Assembly (NCBI RefSeq): GCF_029688865.1
Contig: NZ_JARUKV010000030.1
Location: 1 to 59,549 of the forward strand
Reading direction: 5' to 3'
DNA: 59,549 nt
Source: Natronococcus sp. A-GB7
GTDB taxonomy: Archaea; Halobacteriota; Halobacteria; Halobacteriales; Natrialbaceae
In this document: positions 1 through 8,839 of the stretch, piece by piece
How positions within the stretch are numbered: the stretch's first letter is position 1
Layout of the letters: every line of letters starts with the position of its first letter
Notes under the pieces: model-generated
Databases searched by the model: none
The model's input: the letters and a program-made list of their open reading frames with translations, nothing else
What the model was told of the DNA's origin: nothing
Position numbers and translations under genes: made by a program

Positions 1-217
1 CGGTGGTATACTGAATAAAGTCCGTCGGTCGGGACACTCGGCCGTTCGCCGCCCGAGACCCCCTACACCGGACCCGGTAGAGGAGGGAATCTCGCGGAGA
101 AGCGGCGGGCGGTAGCCGTGGTTCGGCGTTTTCCAGGGCTGGACCACGGCTCGCCTCGGTGTTCAGTGGTTACTGCGGTGCAAAAGGCGTGAGCGAGGGC
201 TATTCTGGGATGGGTTG

Positions 218-1759
218 TCAGTCCTGCTGTTCTTCAGGGCCCGCACGTCGGCGCAGCCACTCGAGGCCGAGCACGCCGCCGGCGATCCCGGCGCCCGTCG
301 TGAATCCGGGCGTTGCCTCGGCGTCGTCCTCCTCGGGCTCGGGATCGGCGTCGTCGGTCACGTCCTCATCGTCGTCGGCTTCGTCCGCGGAAGAGTCGTC
401 GTCGCTCGGGTCGTCCGCCGTTCCCTTCCCTTCGGCTTCCTCCTCGTCGCCGTCCTCGCCTTCTTCCTCTGTTTCTTCCGTCCCGTCGTCACCCTGCGAG
501 TCGTCCGCTTCGCCGCTTTCCGACTCCCCGTCTTCGTCCGCTTCCTCGTCGGCGTCCTCGCGCTCCTCGAGTTCGGCCTCCGAGCGAATCGCGAGCAGTC
601 GATCGCTGCCTCGTCCGTAGACGGTTCCCTTGACGAGGGTCGCGTCTAGTCGGGGTACCCCGTCCTCATCGTCCGGAACGACGGACCACTTCACGGCACC
701 GTCCTCGTCGAACACGAACAGGCCGTGCTCGTCCTCCTCGACGTCCTCCTGACTGCCGTCGATTCCGACGTAGATCCCGTCGGCGGCGACGACCGGCTGC
801 TGGGCTTGTTTGATCGGCTGGTCGGGATCCCACACCTGTTCGCCAGTTTCGCGGTCGAAGCCGGCCGCGTCGTACGTCGGGTTCGTGTAGACGCGATCTT
901 CGGTGATCGTCGCGGGAACGTTGCCGTCGTACCGCTCCCCCTCCTCGCCGGTTTCGGTGTCGTACAGGACGACGTTACTGGGGTACGGCCCCTCACCGTC
1001 GTCCATAGCGACGGCGACGGAGCCCTGGGCTGCGATGATCGGATCGTGACTGACGGTCCGTTCCATCTCGTCGGGAATCTCGGACGTCCAGCGCTCGGAG
1101 CCGTCCTCGAGTTCGCGTGCGAAGACGTACGACTCGCTGCACGCGAACACCGCCCCGTCGGCGACGGGCGGAGCACCGTTCGTGTAAAACTCCTCTTCGG
1201 CCTCGAAGCTCCAGCGCTCGGAGCCGTCCGAATCGAACGCGTACAGCGCCGTCTCGGAGAGGGTGTACACGCCACCGTCGTAGACGTTCGGGGGCGTGAG
1301 CTCCCCCTCGTCCTCGAGGTCGGCTTGCCAGCGAACGCTTCCGTCGTCGGCGTCCAGCGCGGTCAGCGAATCGCCGCCGACGTAGAGGGTTCCGGAGTCG
1401 ATCGCCGGCGTTCCGGACGCGCCGACGGCGTCGCTCTCCCAGCGTACCGACCCGTCCTCGGCATCTAGCGCGTGAACTTCCTCGTCGGTCGTCTGGTACA
1501 CTGTTCCGTTCCGAACCGCGATCGGACCGCCGCGGTCGCGTTCCCAGTCGATCGCGACGGGCGCCTCCGGGCCGGACCGATCGGGGAAGTAGGCGTTGTT
1601 GCCGGGGGTTCCTCTGGTCGACGTCCAGCCGTCTTCGGACTCGACGTTCGATTCGTGGCTCTCGCCCGTGGCGGCCGTTCCGACCGACCCGAGAATCCCG
1701 CTGACTGCGAGCGCTCCGCCGCTCGCTGCGAGGAGCTTCCGGCGCGTTGACAACAACAT
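218..1759 (-). CDS. Exported PQQ-like beta-propeller protein with acidic linker and PGF-CTERM-like tail
   Basis: 513 aa. The N-terminus (STRRKLLAASGG, residues 4-15, then a hydrophobic run) is a twin-arginine export signal. Residues about 40-395 carry repeated blades of the type ALDAxDGSxRW, characteristic of PQQ-like (BamB-like) beta-propellers. Residues about 396-480 are an almost purely Asp/Glu/Ser linker. The tail begins PGFTTGAGIAGG at residue 484, continues hydrophobic and ends in RRR. That layout resembles the PGF-CTERM signal processed by archaeosortase A, so the protein is probably anchored to the cell surface through a lipid. The start is the ATG before the RR motif. Ligand and function are unknown; such propellers often act as scaffolds without binding PQQ. 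It is unrelated in operon terms to its neighbours. The family call is confident; the sorting signal is a variant of the consensus. Confidence 0.88.
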   Translation of the reverse strand: MLLSTRRKLLAASGGALAVSGILGSVGTAATGESHESNVESEDGWTSTRGTPGNNAYFPDRSGPEAPVAIDWERDRGGPIAVRNGTVYQTTDEEVHALDAEDGSVRWESDAVGASGTPAIDSGTLYVGGDSLTALDADDGSVRWQADLEDEGELTPPNVYDGGVYTLSETALYAFDSDGSERWSFEAEEEFYTNGAPPVADGAVFACSESYVFARELEDGSERWTSEIPDEMERTVSHDPIIAAQGSVAVAMDDGEGPYPSNVVLYDTETGEEGERYDGNVPATITEDRVYTNPTYDAAGFDRETGEQVWDPDQPIKQAQQPVVAADGIYVGIDGSQEDVEEDEHGLFVFDEDGAVKWSVVPDDEDGVPRLDATLVKGTVYGRGSDRLLAIRSEAELEEREDADEEADEDGESESGEADDSQGDDGTEETEEEGEDGDEEEAEGKGTADDPSDDDSSADEADDDEDVTDDADPEPEEDDAEATPGFTTGAGIAGGVLGLEWLRRRAGPEEQQD

Positions 1760-2053
1760 ACGTTAGGAGTCTGGCAGGCCCCATCATAATTACCGACGAC
1801 GTAGAAACTTTCGACCCGAAAACAGTCGGGCCGAACGGTTGTGCCGGAGTTCGAACGAGGTACGAGCGCCCGCTACGGCGAATCGATCCCTCAAGGCCAA
1901 ACGAATCGGGCGACGGAGATCACGCTTTCGCCGCTAGCAGCGCGCTCGAGGGAGGAGACTCTGCAACGGTACTGTCTTTGCGGGGTGGCGTGACGACGGT
2001 CACTCTGCCGGCGGAACGGACGTGAAACAGTTGCCACGAGCCGAACCGTCCGT

Positions 2054-2488
2054 TCACCGGACGATCGTCACCGGTACCGGCGATCGTCGGGCGACTGTCT
2101 CGGCGATACTGCCCAGCAGGATTCGACTCGCACCGGTTCGGCCGTGGCTGCCGAGCACGACGTGATCCACGCCGCGGTCCTCGGCGTAGTCGACGATCGT
2201 CTCCGAGACGTCGCCGATCACGTACTCGGTCTCGAGTTCGACGTCGGCGTCTGCGGCCCGTCTGCGTGCGGTTTCGAGCAGGTTTTCGGCCTCCGTTTCG
2301 TGCTCGTCGCGGATCCGTTCGTAGTTCGACAGCGATCCGGTCTCGAGCCCGGTCGCCGCGTAGATCTCGCTGGGATCGATCACGTGAAGGGCGGTGAGCC
2401 GAGCCGACGGGTACTCCTCGAGCGCGAACTCGAGGGCGTCCATCGATCGATCGGAGTCGTCGAAGGGAACCAGAACGCGGGAAACCAT
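2054..2488 (-). CDS. Universal stress protein (UspA family)
   Basis: 144 aa, the usual single-domain length. It begins VSRVLVPFDDSDRSMDALEFAL and ends with GSHGRTG followed by LLGS, which matches the ATP-binding G-2x-G-9x-G(S/T) signature of nucleotide-binding Usp proteins. The protein is cytoplasmic and probably dimeric; its precise role is unknown. A TATA-like box about 25 bp before the ATG suggests a leaderless, monocistronic transcript. A second UspA lies at 18772-19209. Confidence 0.93.
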   Translation of the reverse strand: MVSRVLVPFDDSDRSMDALEFALEEYPSARLTALHVIDPSEIYAATGLETGSLSNYERIRDEHETEAENLLETARRRAADADVELETEYVIGDVSETIVDYAEDRGVDHVVLGSHGRTGASRILLGSIAETVARRSPVPVTIVR

Positions 2489-2510
2489 AGCTCCGGGTTC
2501 GGTCGGTTCG

Positions 2511-2520
2511 ATTATAAAGC
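2511..2520 (-). promoter_or_regulatory. TATA box of the uspA gene
   Basis: On the minus strand the bases read GCTTTATAAT, 23-32 bp upstream of the uspA ATG at 2488. This is the usual distance for a leaderless haloarchaeal promoter. Confidence 0.6.
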
Positions 2521-2633
2521 TCCGCCGTCGGCCGGATCCGAAACGTCGATCTCGACTACGAAACGCTCACGGGGACAGTCACGCTCGGCTCAAAATGTGC
2601 TAAGTACTCTCGAGCGGTACGTCCAGACATACC

Positions 2634-2939
2634 ATGGACACCATCATCATCGCAGTGGTGGTCATCCTGCTCGGGGCGTGGTGGGCCAGACTGCTGGTCC
2701 GCCAGCGCGACGCCGACAACGACGACACCGCTCCGGAATCCGGTGACGGCGAGGACTCTCTCGACGGGTTCGCATCTGGCGGATACCAGCCCGCAGGCGT
2801 GGAGTACTGGAGCCAGACTCACGAGCGGACGGTCGACCCCCACCCGCCCGCTCCGGGGGTCTGCCCGACCTGCGAGACCGAGAACGACCCCACCTACACG
2901 TACTGTCGGAACTGCGTCGGGCGTCTTCGACCCGCGTAG
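2634..2939 (+). CDS. Small membrane-anchored zinc-ribbon protein
   Basis: 101 aa. Residues about 2-19 (DTIIIAVVVILLGAWWARLL) form one transmembrane helix. A polar, acidic middle follows. The C-terminus has two CxxC knuckles (CPTC and CRNC about 15 residues apart), a zinc ribbon. This is the layout of small haloarchaeal proteins with no assigned function. The ATG at 2634 places the hydrophobic segment right at the N-terminus, as expected for a signal anchor. It is a single gene; the transcript may end at the T-rich tract near 3014. Confidence 0.8.
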   Translation: MDTIIIAVVVILLGAWWARLLVRQRDADNDDTAPESGDGEDSLDGFASGGYQPAGVEYWSQTHERTVDPHPPAPGVCPTCETENDPTYTYCRNCVGRLRPA

Positions 2940-3243
2940 CCGACGTCCTTTTCCCAGGGTTGTCCTTGGTTAGATCATCTCTTGGGTTGGTATAGAGAGA
3001 TTGTTCAGGGTTGTTTTTATTTCCCTACCCTGTCATCCAATTAGTGTGTTGAGCAGGCGATATTTATGTGACGAGTCGGGCTCACCGTTCCGCTGTCGAC
3101 CTCGTCAGTCCCGAAGTACGGTTTCGCCCGTGTCCCGTCCCGCGAGCGGTCGGGTATAGTATTCTTTCTTGGTTGTGCGTTATCACACACGACCGCGCAG
3201 GATCTTCACTATTCTTCTCCTTACTGTGGATCGCAGACCTATC
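2940..3243. other. Intergenic spacer, no gene seen
   Basis: 304 bp, AT-richer than its surroundings. It holds the T-rich tract near 3014 and two copies of CAGGGTTGT (about 2952 and 3006). No ORF with haloarchaeal codon bias is visible. The in-frame extension upstream of 3244 lacks a signal peptide and is read as 5' leader. Confidence 0.5.
3014..3022 (+). terminator. T-rich tract, possible terminator
   Basis: A run TTTTTATTT lies about 75 nt after the stop of the 2634-2939 gene, in an otherwise GC-rich genome. Archaeal termination often uses such U-rich tracts. No hairpin is needed and none is evident. Confidence 0.35.
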
Positions 3244-4074
3244 ATGAACGACGACACCCCAGAACGCGACACCGAATCGCCTCGCTTCTCACCCGTCACA
3301 CGCCGGACGGCTCTCGGCGTCCTCGGTACCAGTGCGGTCGGCATCGGCGCGGCCGGCTCCGCCAGCGCGGACGGCCACGAGGACGAGTTCCACATCGAGG
3401 CTGCCGGGCCGAACGTGGACGCGATGGTCACCGCGGACGGCGAGGGCCTGCCAGATGAGCCGGACCCGGAGACCGAACTCTTCGACGCGGAGCCGGAGTT
3501 TCCGCCGTTCGTGAACTTCGAGCAGATGCGGGAGGAACACAACTCGGGTGCCGTCAACCGCTATCTGCAGGAACACGGCGTTCCGAACCTCCTGTCGTCC
3601 CGGCGACTGGTCGTTCAGCCGGACGCCGAGGCCGACGGCGCGGCGACCTGGGAGGAGTTCAGCGGCGCGAGCGCGACCGCCACCGTCGAACCCGCCAGCG
3701 CGAGTCAGGGTGGACGAAACTGCTCGCACGTTACCGTCGAGTTCGACGGGCTCTATCCCGATGGCATCTACACCGTCTGGGTCGTCCACGAACCCGGGAA
3801 CCACCGACCGCTCGGCGGTAACGACGGCGGCGAGAACGCCTTCACCGCGGACGGCGATGGCCACTACACCCTCGAGGCCGTCGACCACCCCGACGAGCTG
3901 ACCCTGCCGCCGGCCGAGAGCGGCGACGACTTCCCGATCACACAGCAGCCGCTCCACGAGATTCCGGGCGAGTTCTTCTTCGTCGTCGCCTACCACTACG
4001 ACAACCGGACCTGGGGGCCCCAGCCGGGGCCGTTCTGGGTTCCGCAGCTGGTCATCAACCAGTTCGACCACTGA
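3244..4074 (+). CDS. Tat-exported protein of unknown function
   Basis: 276 aa from the ATG at 3244. An upstream in-frame start at 3169 would bury the signal peptide and is rejected. Residues about 17-42 (TRRTALGVLGTSAVGIGAA then ASA-D) form a Tat signal with a signal peptidase I-type site, so the mature protein is soluble outside the cell. The mature part is acidic. A second half beginning near GRNCSHVTVEFDGLYPDG looks like an Ig-like beta-sandwich, with the aromatic-rich end WGPQPGPFWVPQ. I do not recognise the family by name. It is followed 115 bp later by an exported rhodanese on the same strand; a functional link is only a guess. Confidence 0.75.
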   Translation: MNDDTPERDTESPRFSPVTRRTALGVLGTSAVGIGAAGSASADGHEDEFHIEAAGPNVDAMVTADGEGLPDEPDPETELFDAEPEFPPFVNFEQMREEHNSGAVNRYLQEHGVPNLLSSRRLVVQPDAEADGAATWEEFSGASATATVEPASASQGGRNCSHVTVEFDGLYPDGIYTVWVVHEPGNHRPLGGNDGGENAFTADGDGHYTLEAVDHPDELTLPPAESGDDFPITQQPLHEIPGEFFFVVAYHYDNRTWGPQPGPFWVPQLVINQFDH

Positions 4075-4188
4075 TCGCTTCGTTCGCTCAACGAGCCGTC
4101 GTGGGTCCCGTGGCGATCGAGCTCGATCGTTCGAACGGCGGGAACGACCGCGAAACCGCGTTGTACACACAGCGCGAAGGAAACGACG

Positions 4189-5190
4189 ATGAACACCGGG
4201 TCAACGACGCGGCGAGCGGTTCTCCGTACCGCAAGCGTAGCCGCTACCGCGGCGATAGCCGGCTGTCTCGGCACGCTCCGCGAGGACGATCCGGAGAACT
4301 ACACGACGCCGGCAGCCGCCGAGTTCGACGATGTCGTCGACAGCAGCTGGCTCGAGGACAATCTCGAGTCGGTGAAGCTGCTCGACGTGCGAGACGAGTC
4401 CGAGTTTACCGAGGGTCACGTCGCGGGCGCCCACCGGCTCCCCGACACCGAGCTGATGCGGAATCACTACGAGGAGACCGACGACGGCTACGAGGCCTCA
4501 CCGGAGGTGATCGCAGAGATCGCGGCCGACGCCGGAATCGAGCCCGACGACGACGTCGTCGTCTACGGCGAGGGGTCGAATCTCTGGGAGACGTACGCGA
4601 TCTACACGCTCCGGGCGATCGGCCACGACGGCACCGTCGCCCTGCTTGACGGCGGGTACACCGTCTGGGAGGCCGCCGACGGGGCGATCGAGACCGGAAC
4701 CCCAGACGCCGAGAGCGCGCGGTACGAGCCCGAACTCGACACGAACGTCGTCGCGACGCGTGCTCGCGTCGCCGAGCGCGTCCACGAGGACGGCGCCGAC
4801 GTCCAGCTCGTCGATAACAGAACTCCCGAGGAGTACCGCGGGGAGGACGACGACGACCGCGTGACCCGCCACGGTCATATCACCGGTGCGATCAACGTCG
4901 ACTTCCCGCAGAACCTCGTCGACGACGGCGCGAGGCTGCGTTCGCCCGAGGAACTCGAGCGGTTGTGGCTCGAGGACGCCGGTCTCGACCCCGGTGAAGA
5001 GACGATCTCCTACTGTACGACCGCCGTCCGCGGGTCGGTCGGCTGGTTCGTAATGGAACAGCTCGGCTGGGAGGAGTGTCGGAACTACGAGGGCAGCTGG
5101 CTCGACTGGGGGCTACTCACCGAGGACGACGGCTACTACTACAGCTCCTGTGCGGATTCCGGCACCGTGGTCGACACGTTCGCCGACTGA
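4189..5190 (+). CDS. Exported double-rhodanese sulfurtransferase (lipoprotein)
   Basis: 333 aa. Residues 8-26 (RRAVLRTASV ... AIAGC) are a Tat signal ending in a lipobox with Cys26, so the enzyme should be lipid-anchored on the outer face. Two rhodanese modules follow. The first (about 45-165) contains LLDVRDESEFTEGHVAGAHRL but no catalytic Cys. The second (about 185-320) has VDNRTPEEYRG and the active-site loop CTTAVR at Cys276-Arg281. This is the thiosulfate/3-mercaptopyruvate sulfurtransferase layout, with catalysis in the C-terminal half. Export suggests a role in extracellular thiosulfate or cyanide chemistry. The exact sulfur donor cannot be read from sequence. Confidence 0.9.
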   Translation: MNTGSTTRRAVLRTASVAATAAIAGCLGTLREDDPENYTTPAAAEFDDVVDSSWLEDNLESVKLLDVRDESEFTEGHVAGAHRLPDTELMRNHYEETDDGYEASPEVIAEIAADAGIEPDDDVVVYGEGSNLWETYAIYTLRAIGHDGTVALLDGGYTVWEAADGAIETGTPDAESARYEPELDTNVVATRARVAERVHEDGADVQLVDNRTPEEYRGEDDDDRVTRHGHITGAINVDFPQNLVDDGARLRSPEELERLWLEDAGLDPGEETISYCTTAVRGSVGWFVMEQLGWEECRNYEGSWLDWGLLTEDDGYYYSSCADSGTVVDTFAD

Positions 5191-5286
5191 GCCGGCCTCG
5201 GTTCGAAACGAACGGGTAGCCACGCGGCCCGCGAACGACGAACGCGGGTCCGCTGCACTCGTGAGGGCCGAACCGGCGGAGCCCGT

Positions 5287-6633
5287 TTAGACCAACTGAA
5301 TGATGTTCCCGTTGTGGGTCACGTGGAGATCCCGCCCCATCTTGTATCCCTGGTTGGATGCGAGGTCGACGTACCCCGAGAAGCCGCTCATGTTCTGGTG
5401 AGCGGGGATGAGATGCTGGGGCTGGAGCGCGTCGAGCATCTCGTAGTGGCCCTCTCGACAGAGGTGGCCCGAGACGTGGACGTCGTCGTAGACGCGGGCG
5501 CCCTGCATGCCGAGGAGCTTCTCGGCCTGGTAGCGCTGACCCTCGTTCGTGGGCTCGGGGATGACACGGGCCGAGAAGACAACCTTGTCGCCCTCCTCGA
5601 GATCGTACGGGGTCTCGCCGCGGGCCATCCGGGTGAGCAGCGCTCGCGGCTCGCCCTGGTGGCCCGTCACGACGGGCAGGAAGTTGCCCTTGCCGTCGTT
5701 CATGATTCGCTCTAAGGTCTGGTCGATGGATCGGCGGTAGCCGACCATTTCGACGTCCGACGGGAAGTCGATACCGACCTGCTTTGCGGTACCGGAGTAC
5801 TGCTCCATCGATCGGCCGAGCAGGATCGGCTGGCGGCCGATCTCCCGCGCGAACTCGATGATCGACTTGACTCGAGCGATGTGACTCGAGAACGTCGAGG
5901 CGACGATCCCGCCGTTGTAGTCCTCCATGCTGTAGAGGACGTCCCGCAGGTGTTCGCGAGCGACGTTCTCGCTGGGGGTCCGTCCCTTCTTGTTCGCGTT
6001 CGTACAGTCCTCGATGTAACACAGCACGCCGTCGCCCTCGCGGCCGATCTCGCGGAACCGCTCCATGTCGATCGGGTCGCCGATGACCGGCGTGTGGTCC
6101 ATGCGCTTGTCCAGCCCGTAGACGACCGCACCCTCGGGGGTGTGAAGCACGGGGTTGATCGCCTGGACGATCGAGTGGGTGACGTTGACGAACTCGAGGT
6201 CGACCGCTCCGGAGTCGCCGATCGACATCGTCTCGCCGGCCTCCATCTCGACGATATCGTTGTCGAAGCCGAACTTCTGCTCGTCGTCGACCTCCTCGCG
6301 GACCAGTTCACAGGTAAACGGCGTCGCCACGACCGGCGCGTCGTACCGGTGGGCCAGTTTGGAGATGGCACCGATGTGATCTAAGTGGCCGTGGCTCGGG
6401 ACGATCGCCTGAACGTCGCCCTCGAGGTCGCTCATGATCCGGTCGTCCGGGATCGCGCCCATGTCGATCAGATCCAGACTGTGCATCCCTTCCGTCCGGA
6501 GGTTGTCGTGTATGAGGACCTTCGACAGGTTCAGCCCCATGTCGAAGATCACGATGTCGTCGCCGGCGCGAACCGCGGTCATCTGTCGGCCGACTTCCTC
6601 GTAACCGCCAATCGTTGCAATTTCGATTTCCAT
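5287..6633 (-). CDS. rnj: Archaeal ribonuclease J (beta-CASP metallo-beta-lactamase)
   Basis: 448 aa, the expected length for euryarchaeal RNase J. The metallo-beta-lactamase motif SHGHLDH occupies residues 80-86, with further metal-binding and beta-CASP motifs ([31 protein letters not shown]). It is a 5'-to-3' exoribonuclease involved in mRNA turnover and RNA maturation in the cytoplasm. The start ATG gives [15 protein letters not shown], matching the family N-terminus. Two inverted repeats lie 80-130 bp upstream and may form structures in a 5' leader. It stands alone on the minus strand. Confidence 0.95.
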   Translation of the reverse strand: MEIEIATIGGYEEVGRQMTAVRAGDDIVIFDMGLNLSKVLIHDNLRTEGMHSLDLIDMGAIPDDRIMSDLEGDVQAIVPSHGHLDHIGAISKLAHRYDAPVVATPFTCELVREEVDDEQKFGFDNDIVEMEAGETMSIGDSGAVDLEFVNVTHSIVQAINPVLHTPEGAVVYGLDKRMDHTPVIGDPIDMERFREIGREGDGVLCYIEDCTNANKKGRTPSENVAREHLRDVLYSMEDYNGGIVASTFSSHIARVKSIIEFAREIGRQPILLGRSMEQYSGTAKQVGIDFPSDVEMVGYRRSIDQTLERIMNDGKGNFLPVVTGHQGEPRALLTRMARGETPYDLEEGDKVVFSARVIPEPTNEGQRYQAEKLLGMQGARVYDDVHVSGHLCREGHYEMLDALQPQHLIPAHQNMSGFSGYVDLASNQGYKMGRDLHVTHNGNIIQLV

Positions 6634-6712
6634 TGGTAGACCCGATCATAGCAGTCCTAGCGAACAGTCCCGGAGCCCGAACGGCTGCGGTCGAAGGAAC
6701 GAAACGGCCGGT

Positions 6713-6765
6713 GACGTGAGAATTCACGTCCTTGGCGTTACACTGTTCCCGACTGTGCCAAGGAC
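6713..6765 (-). promoter_or_regulatory. Two adjacent inverted repeats upstream of RNase J
   Basis: The first is GACGTGA-GAAT-TCACGTC at 6713-6730 (7-bp arms). The second has 9-bp perfect arms GTCCTTGGC (6728-6736) and GCCAAGGAC (6757-6765) around a 20-nt loop. They lie between the start of RNase J (6633) and the stop of the next gene (6850). They could be a 5' leader structure, an operator, or the terminator of the upstream gene. Confidence 0.45.
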
Positions 6766-6849
6766 AGCGCCTCTTTCGGTTACTCGGACGGTGACGCCCC
6801 AGACGTAAGTACTCCCGGGGTCTCGCCGCGGAACCGCGCGACGGCCGGA

Positions 6850-8322
6850 TCACTCGAGCCAGTCGACGAACGCCTCGCCGGCCGTCGCCCGCCGGATGTA
6901 CGTCCGCTGCATCCCCGCTACTGCGCTCTCGAACGTCGCTCCGTCATCGAGTCGGCGTCGAACCTCGCGGCGTTTCCACGTGCTCGGGGACGTCCGGGCG
7001 TCCCACCGCGCCTCGATCGGCTCGAGCAGGGCGTCGATGCGGGCGGACTCGAGGCCCCGGTCGTCGAGTCCGAGCCGAGCCAGTTCGAACAGTTCCTCGT
7101 AGATCTCCGCCGGTTCGCCGGTTCGGGTTCCGTCGCGGGTAACCCACTCGAGATCGGCCTCGAGACCGTTCTCGACGGCCGCGTAGAACGACTCGCGGGC
7201 GGCCGTCCAGGGGAGCGCCGCCAGGGGGTGGTCGGTCGCGACGATACCGTGGACGAGGCCGACGACCAGCGCCTGGAAGCCGATCACGTCCGCGACGGCG
7301 GGCTGAGCCGCGAGCGGGCGGTACTCGAGGCGCGGCCCCTCGGGACCGAGGATCGGCCGGATCCACCGCCAGCAGGTGCCTTGCTTGTGCAACAGCTCCC
7401 AGTAGTCGTCGGCAAAGCCCTCGCGAGAGTCCGCTCGGAGCCACTCGCGCAGCGCGGGGACACACGGGCGGTCCGCGACGATTCGATCGATCGCGTCGAC
7501 CGGCGCCTCGAGGTCCCGGGGGAACCTGACCTTCCCCGGGTCGCAGACGTTCATGGACTCGAACACCGGGACGCGGAGCTCGACCGGTCCCTCGAGGGCG
7601 GCTTCGGGATCGTCGTACAGCTCCGGCGGCAGGAACGGCGCGTTCGCCGCCAGGGCGAGTACGGGACCTGCCGTGCGCAACGCGACGTTGAAGGCGTCGG
7701 GAAAGCTCGGAGTCGGCACCTGGAGGTGGACCTGCATCGAGGCGGCGAGTGACTCGATGAGGATCGTCGGGAACGACCGCCGACAGCCCGTGACGTCGAG
7801 TTCGACCGGGCCGTGAGCGGTGATATCCGCGTCGAGCGCGTAGTAGCGCGGCCTGGGTGCGACGTTCGTCGGAACGCGGGTCCCGTCCTGGTCGCTGTCG
7901 ACCGCATCCAGGTAGGCTCGAGCCCCCTCCGGCGGCGGAGTCGTCCACAGTCCGTCGGTGACGAACCGCACGTCCTCGCGTTTGCAGACTTGGCTCACTG
8001 CGTCGACGCGGTCGGCGAGTTCGTCCGCTTGAGCGTCGATTCCCGCCGGATCGAACCGCGAGACGGGCGTGTTTACCTCCGCGTTGTGTCGGCCGAGTTC
8101 CCGCTCGCAAACGCCGTCGAACGCCGGCTCGGGAACGGCCGCGAGCCGCCCCTCGGAATCGGCGGCGTACCCCTCGAGCTCGAGGCCGAGGCGGAATCCG
8201 CCCTCGAACGCGCCCGCGGCGAACGCCTCGCGAAGCGCGTCGGCCTGCTCGTCCACTCGTCGAGCGAACTCGGCACGGGTGCGGTCCCGCCGCGTCTCGC
8301 GGACGAACTCCACAGGATCCAT
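6850..8322 (-). CDS. Glutamate-cysteine ligase-like (GCS2 superfamily) protein
   Basis: 490 aa. Residues about 45-50 (GLELEGY) and the following strand resemble the GxExE nucleotide/metal-binding start of GCS2-type carboxylate-amine ligases. Later blocks ([46 protein letters not shown]) match the ATP-grasp-like glutamine-synthetase fold of that superfamily. Haloarchaea use gamma-glutamylcysteine as their main thiol, but this protein is longer than typical haloarchaeal GshA and diverged, so the amine substrate is uncertain. It could be a paralogue (YbdK/COG2170-like). A TATA-like box precedes the ATG by about 30 bp. It is cytoplasmic and monocistronic. Confidence 0.72.
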   Translation of the reverse strand: MDPVEFVRETRRDRTRAEFARRVDEQADALREAFAAGAFEGGFRLGLELEGYAADSEGRLAAVPEPAFDGVCERELGRHNAEVNTPVSRFDPAGIDAQADELADRVDAVSQVCKREDVRFVTDGLWTTPPPEGARAYLDAVDSDQDGTRVPTNVAPRPRYYALDADITAHGPVELDVTGCRRSFPTILIESLAASMQVHLQVPTPSFPDAFNVALRTAGPVLALAANAPFLPPELYDDPEAALEGPVELRVPVFESMNVCDPGKVRFPRDLEAPVDAIDRIVADRPCVPALREWLRADSREGFADDYWELLHKQGTCWRWIRPILGPEGPRLEYRPLAAQPAVADVIGFQALVVGLVHGIVATDHPLAALPWTAARESFYAAVENGLEADLEWVTRDGTRTGEPAEIYEELFELARLGLDDRGLESARIDALLEPIEARWDARTSPSTWKRREVRRRLDDGATFESAVAGMQRTYIRRATAGEAFVDWLE

Positions 8323-8347
8323 TTGCCATATATGGGGTGTGTTAGCA

Positions 8348-8356
8348 CATTAATCT
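8348..8356 (-). promoter_or_regulatory. TATA box of the GCS2-like gene
   Basis: The minus strand reads AGATTAATG 26-34 bp before the start codon at 8322, consistent with a leaderless promoter. Confidence 0.5.
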
Positions 8357-8577
8357 ACTCCGTCGGCAGAGCCGACGGCCATTTCGAGCTCGCCGGCGGG
8401 GAGTAACCGTTCGAGACCGACTTCCGGCGCGACGCTCGAGGATCGAGGCGTCGCTACGGGAGTCGAGAACGAGAGGCGACGTTCGACCGAAGATCGGGTC
8501 CGAACTCGCCGAAAACGGCAGGAAAGAGCAGAGAGACGCGACCGTCGCCGTTCTCAGCCGTGAACGGCCGGCGCGTC

Positions 8578-8727
8578 TCAGTAGCCGAAGTAGACGTCGA
8601 GCGCGAGACCGGTCGAGACGAGGAGGGCAAACGCGATGACGAAGGCGAGCAGCGCGGTCTGACGCTGGAGAAGCGGTTCGTACGATTCTACATCAGGAGT
8701 GCCTGGAAGATAGGGCTTTGTCCTCAT
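8578..8727 (-). CDS. Tiny single-helix membrane protein
   Basis: 49 aa from the ATG at 8727. It reads MRTKPYLPGTPDVESYEPLL, then one hydrophobic helix of about 22 residues, then VYFGY. The short polar head with a single helix is typical of haloarchaeal small membrane proteins of unknown role. A longer reading from 8787 is possible, but its extra N-terminus is AT-rich and unlike the local coding bias. A TATA-like CTTTATAC lies only a few bases before the chosen ATG, which is awkward for leaderless initiation, so the start is uncertain. Confidence 0.5.
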   Translation of the reverse strand: MRTKPYLPGTPDVESYEPLLQRQTALLAFVIAFALLVSTGLALDVYFGY

Positions 8728-8839
8728 GGATGTATAAAGGAACTGCAGGCATAAAGTGTTGTTTCGAGCTGCGTCACCACTACTCACTTGCGAAACCGTG
8801 TTTCGAGAACCGTCAACACATCTCGAATGGGGCCGGCGA

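Noticed and set aside
1-217. Possible 3' or 5' end of a gene at the left edge
   Set aside because: No frame reads through with coding bias or a family motif; treated as intergenic.
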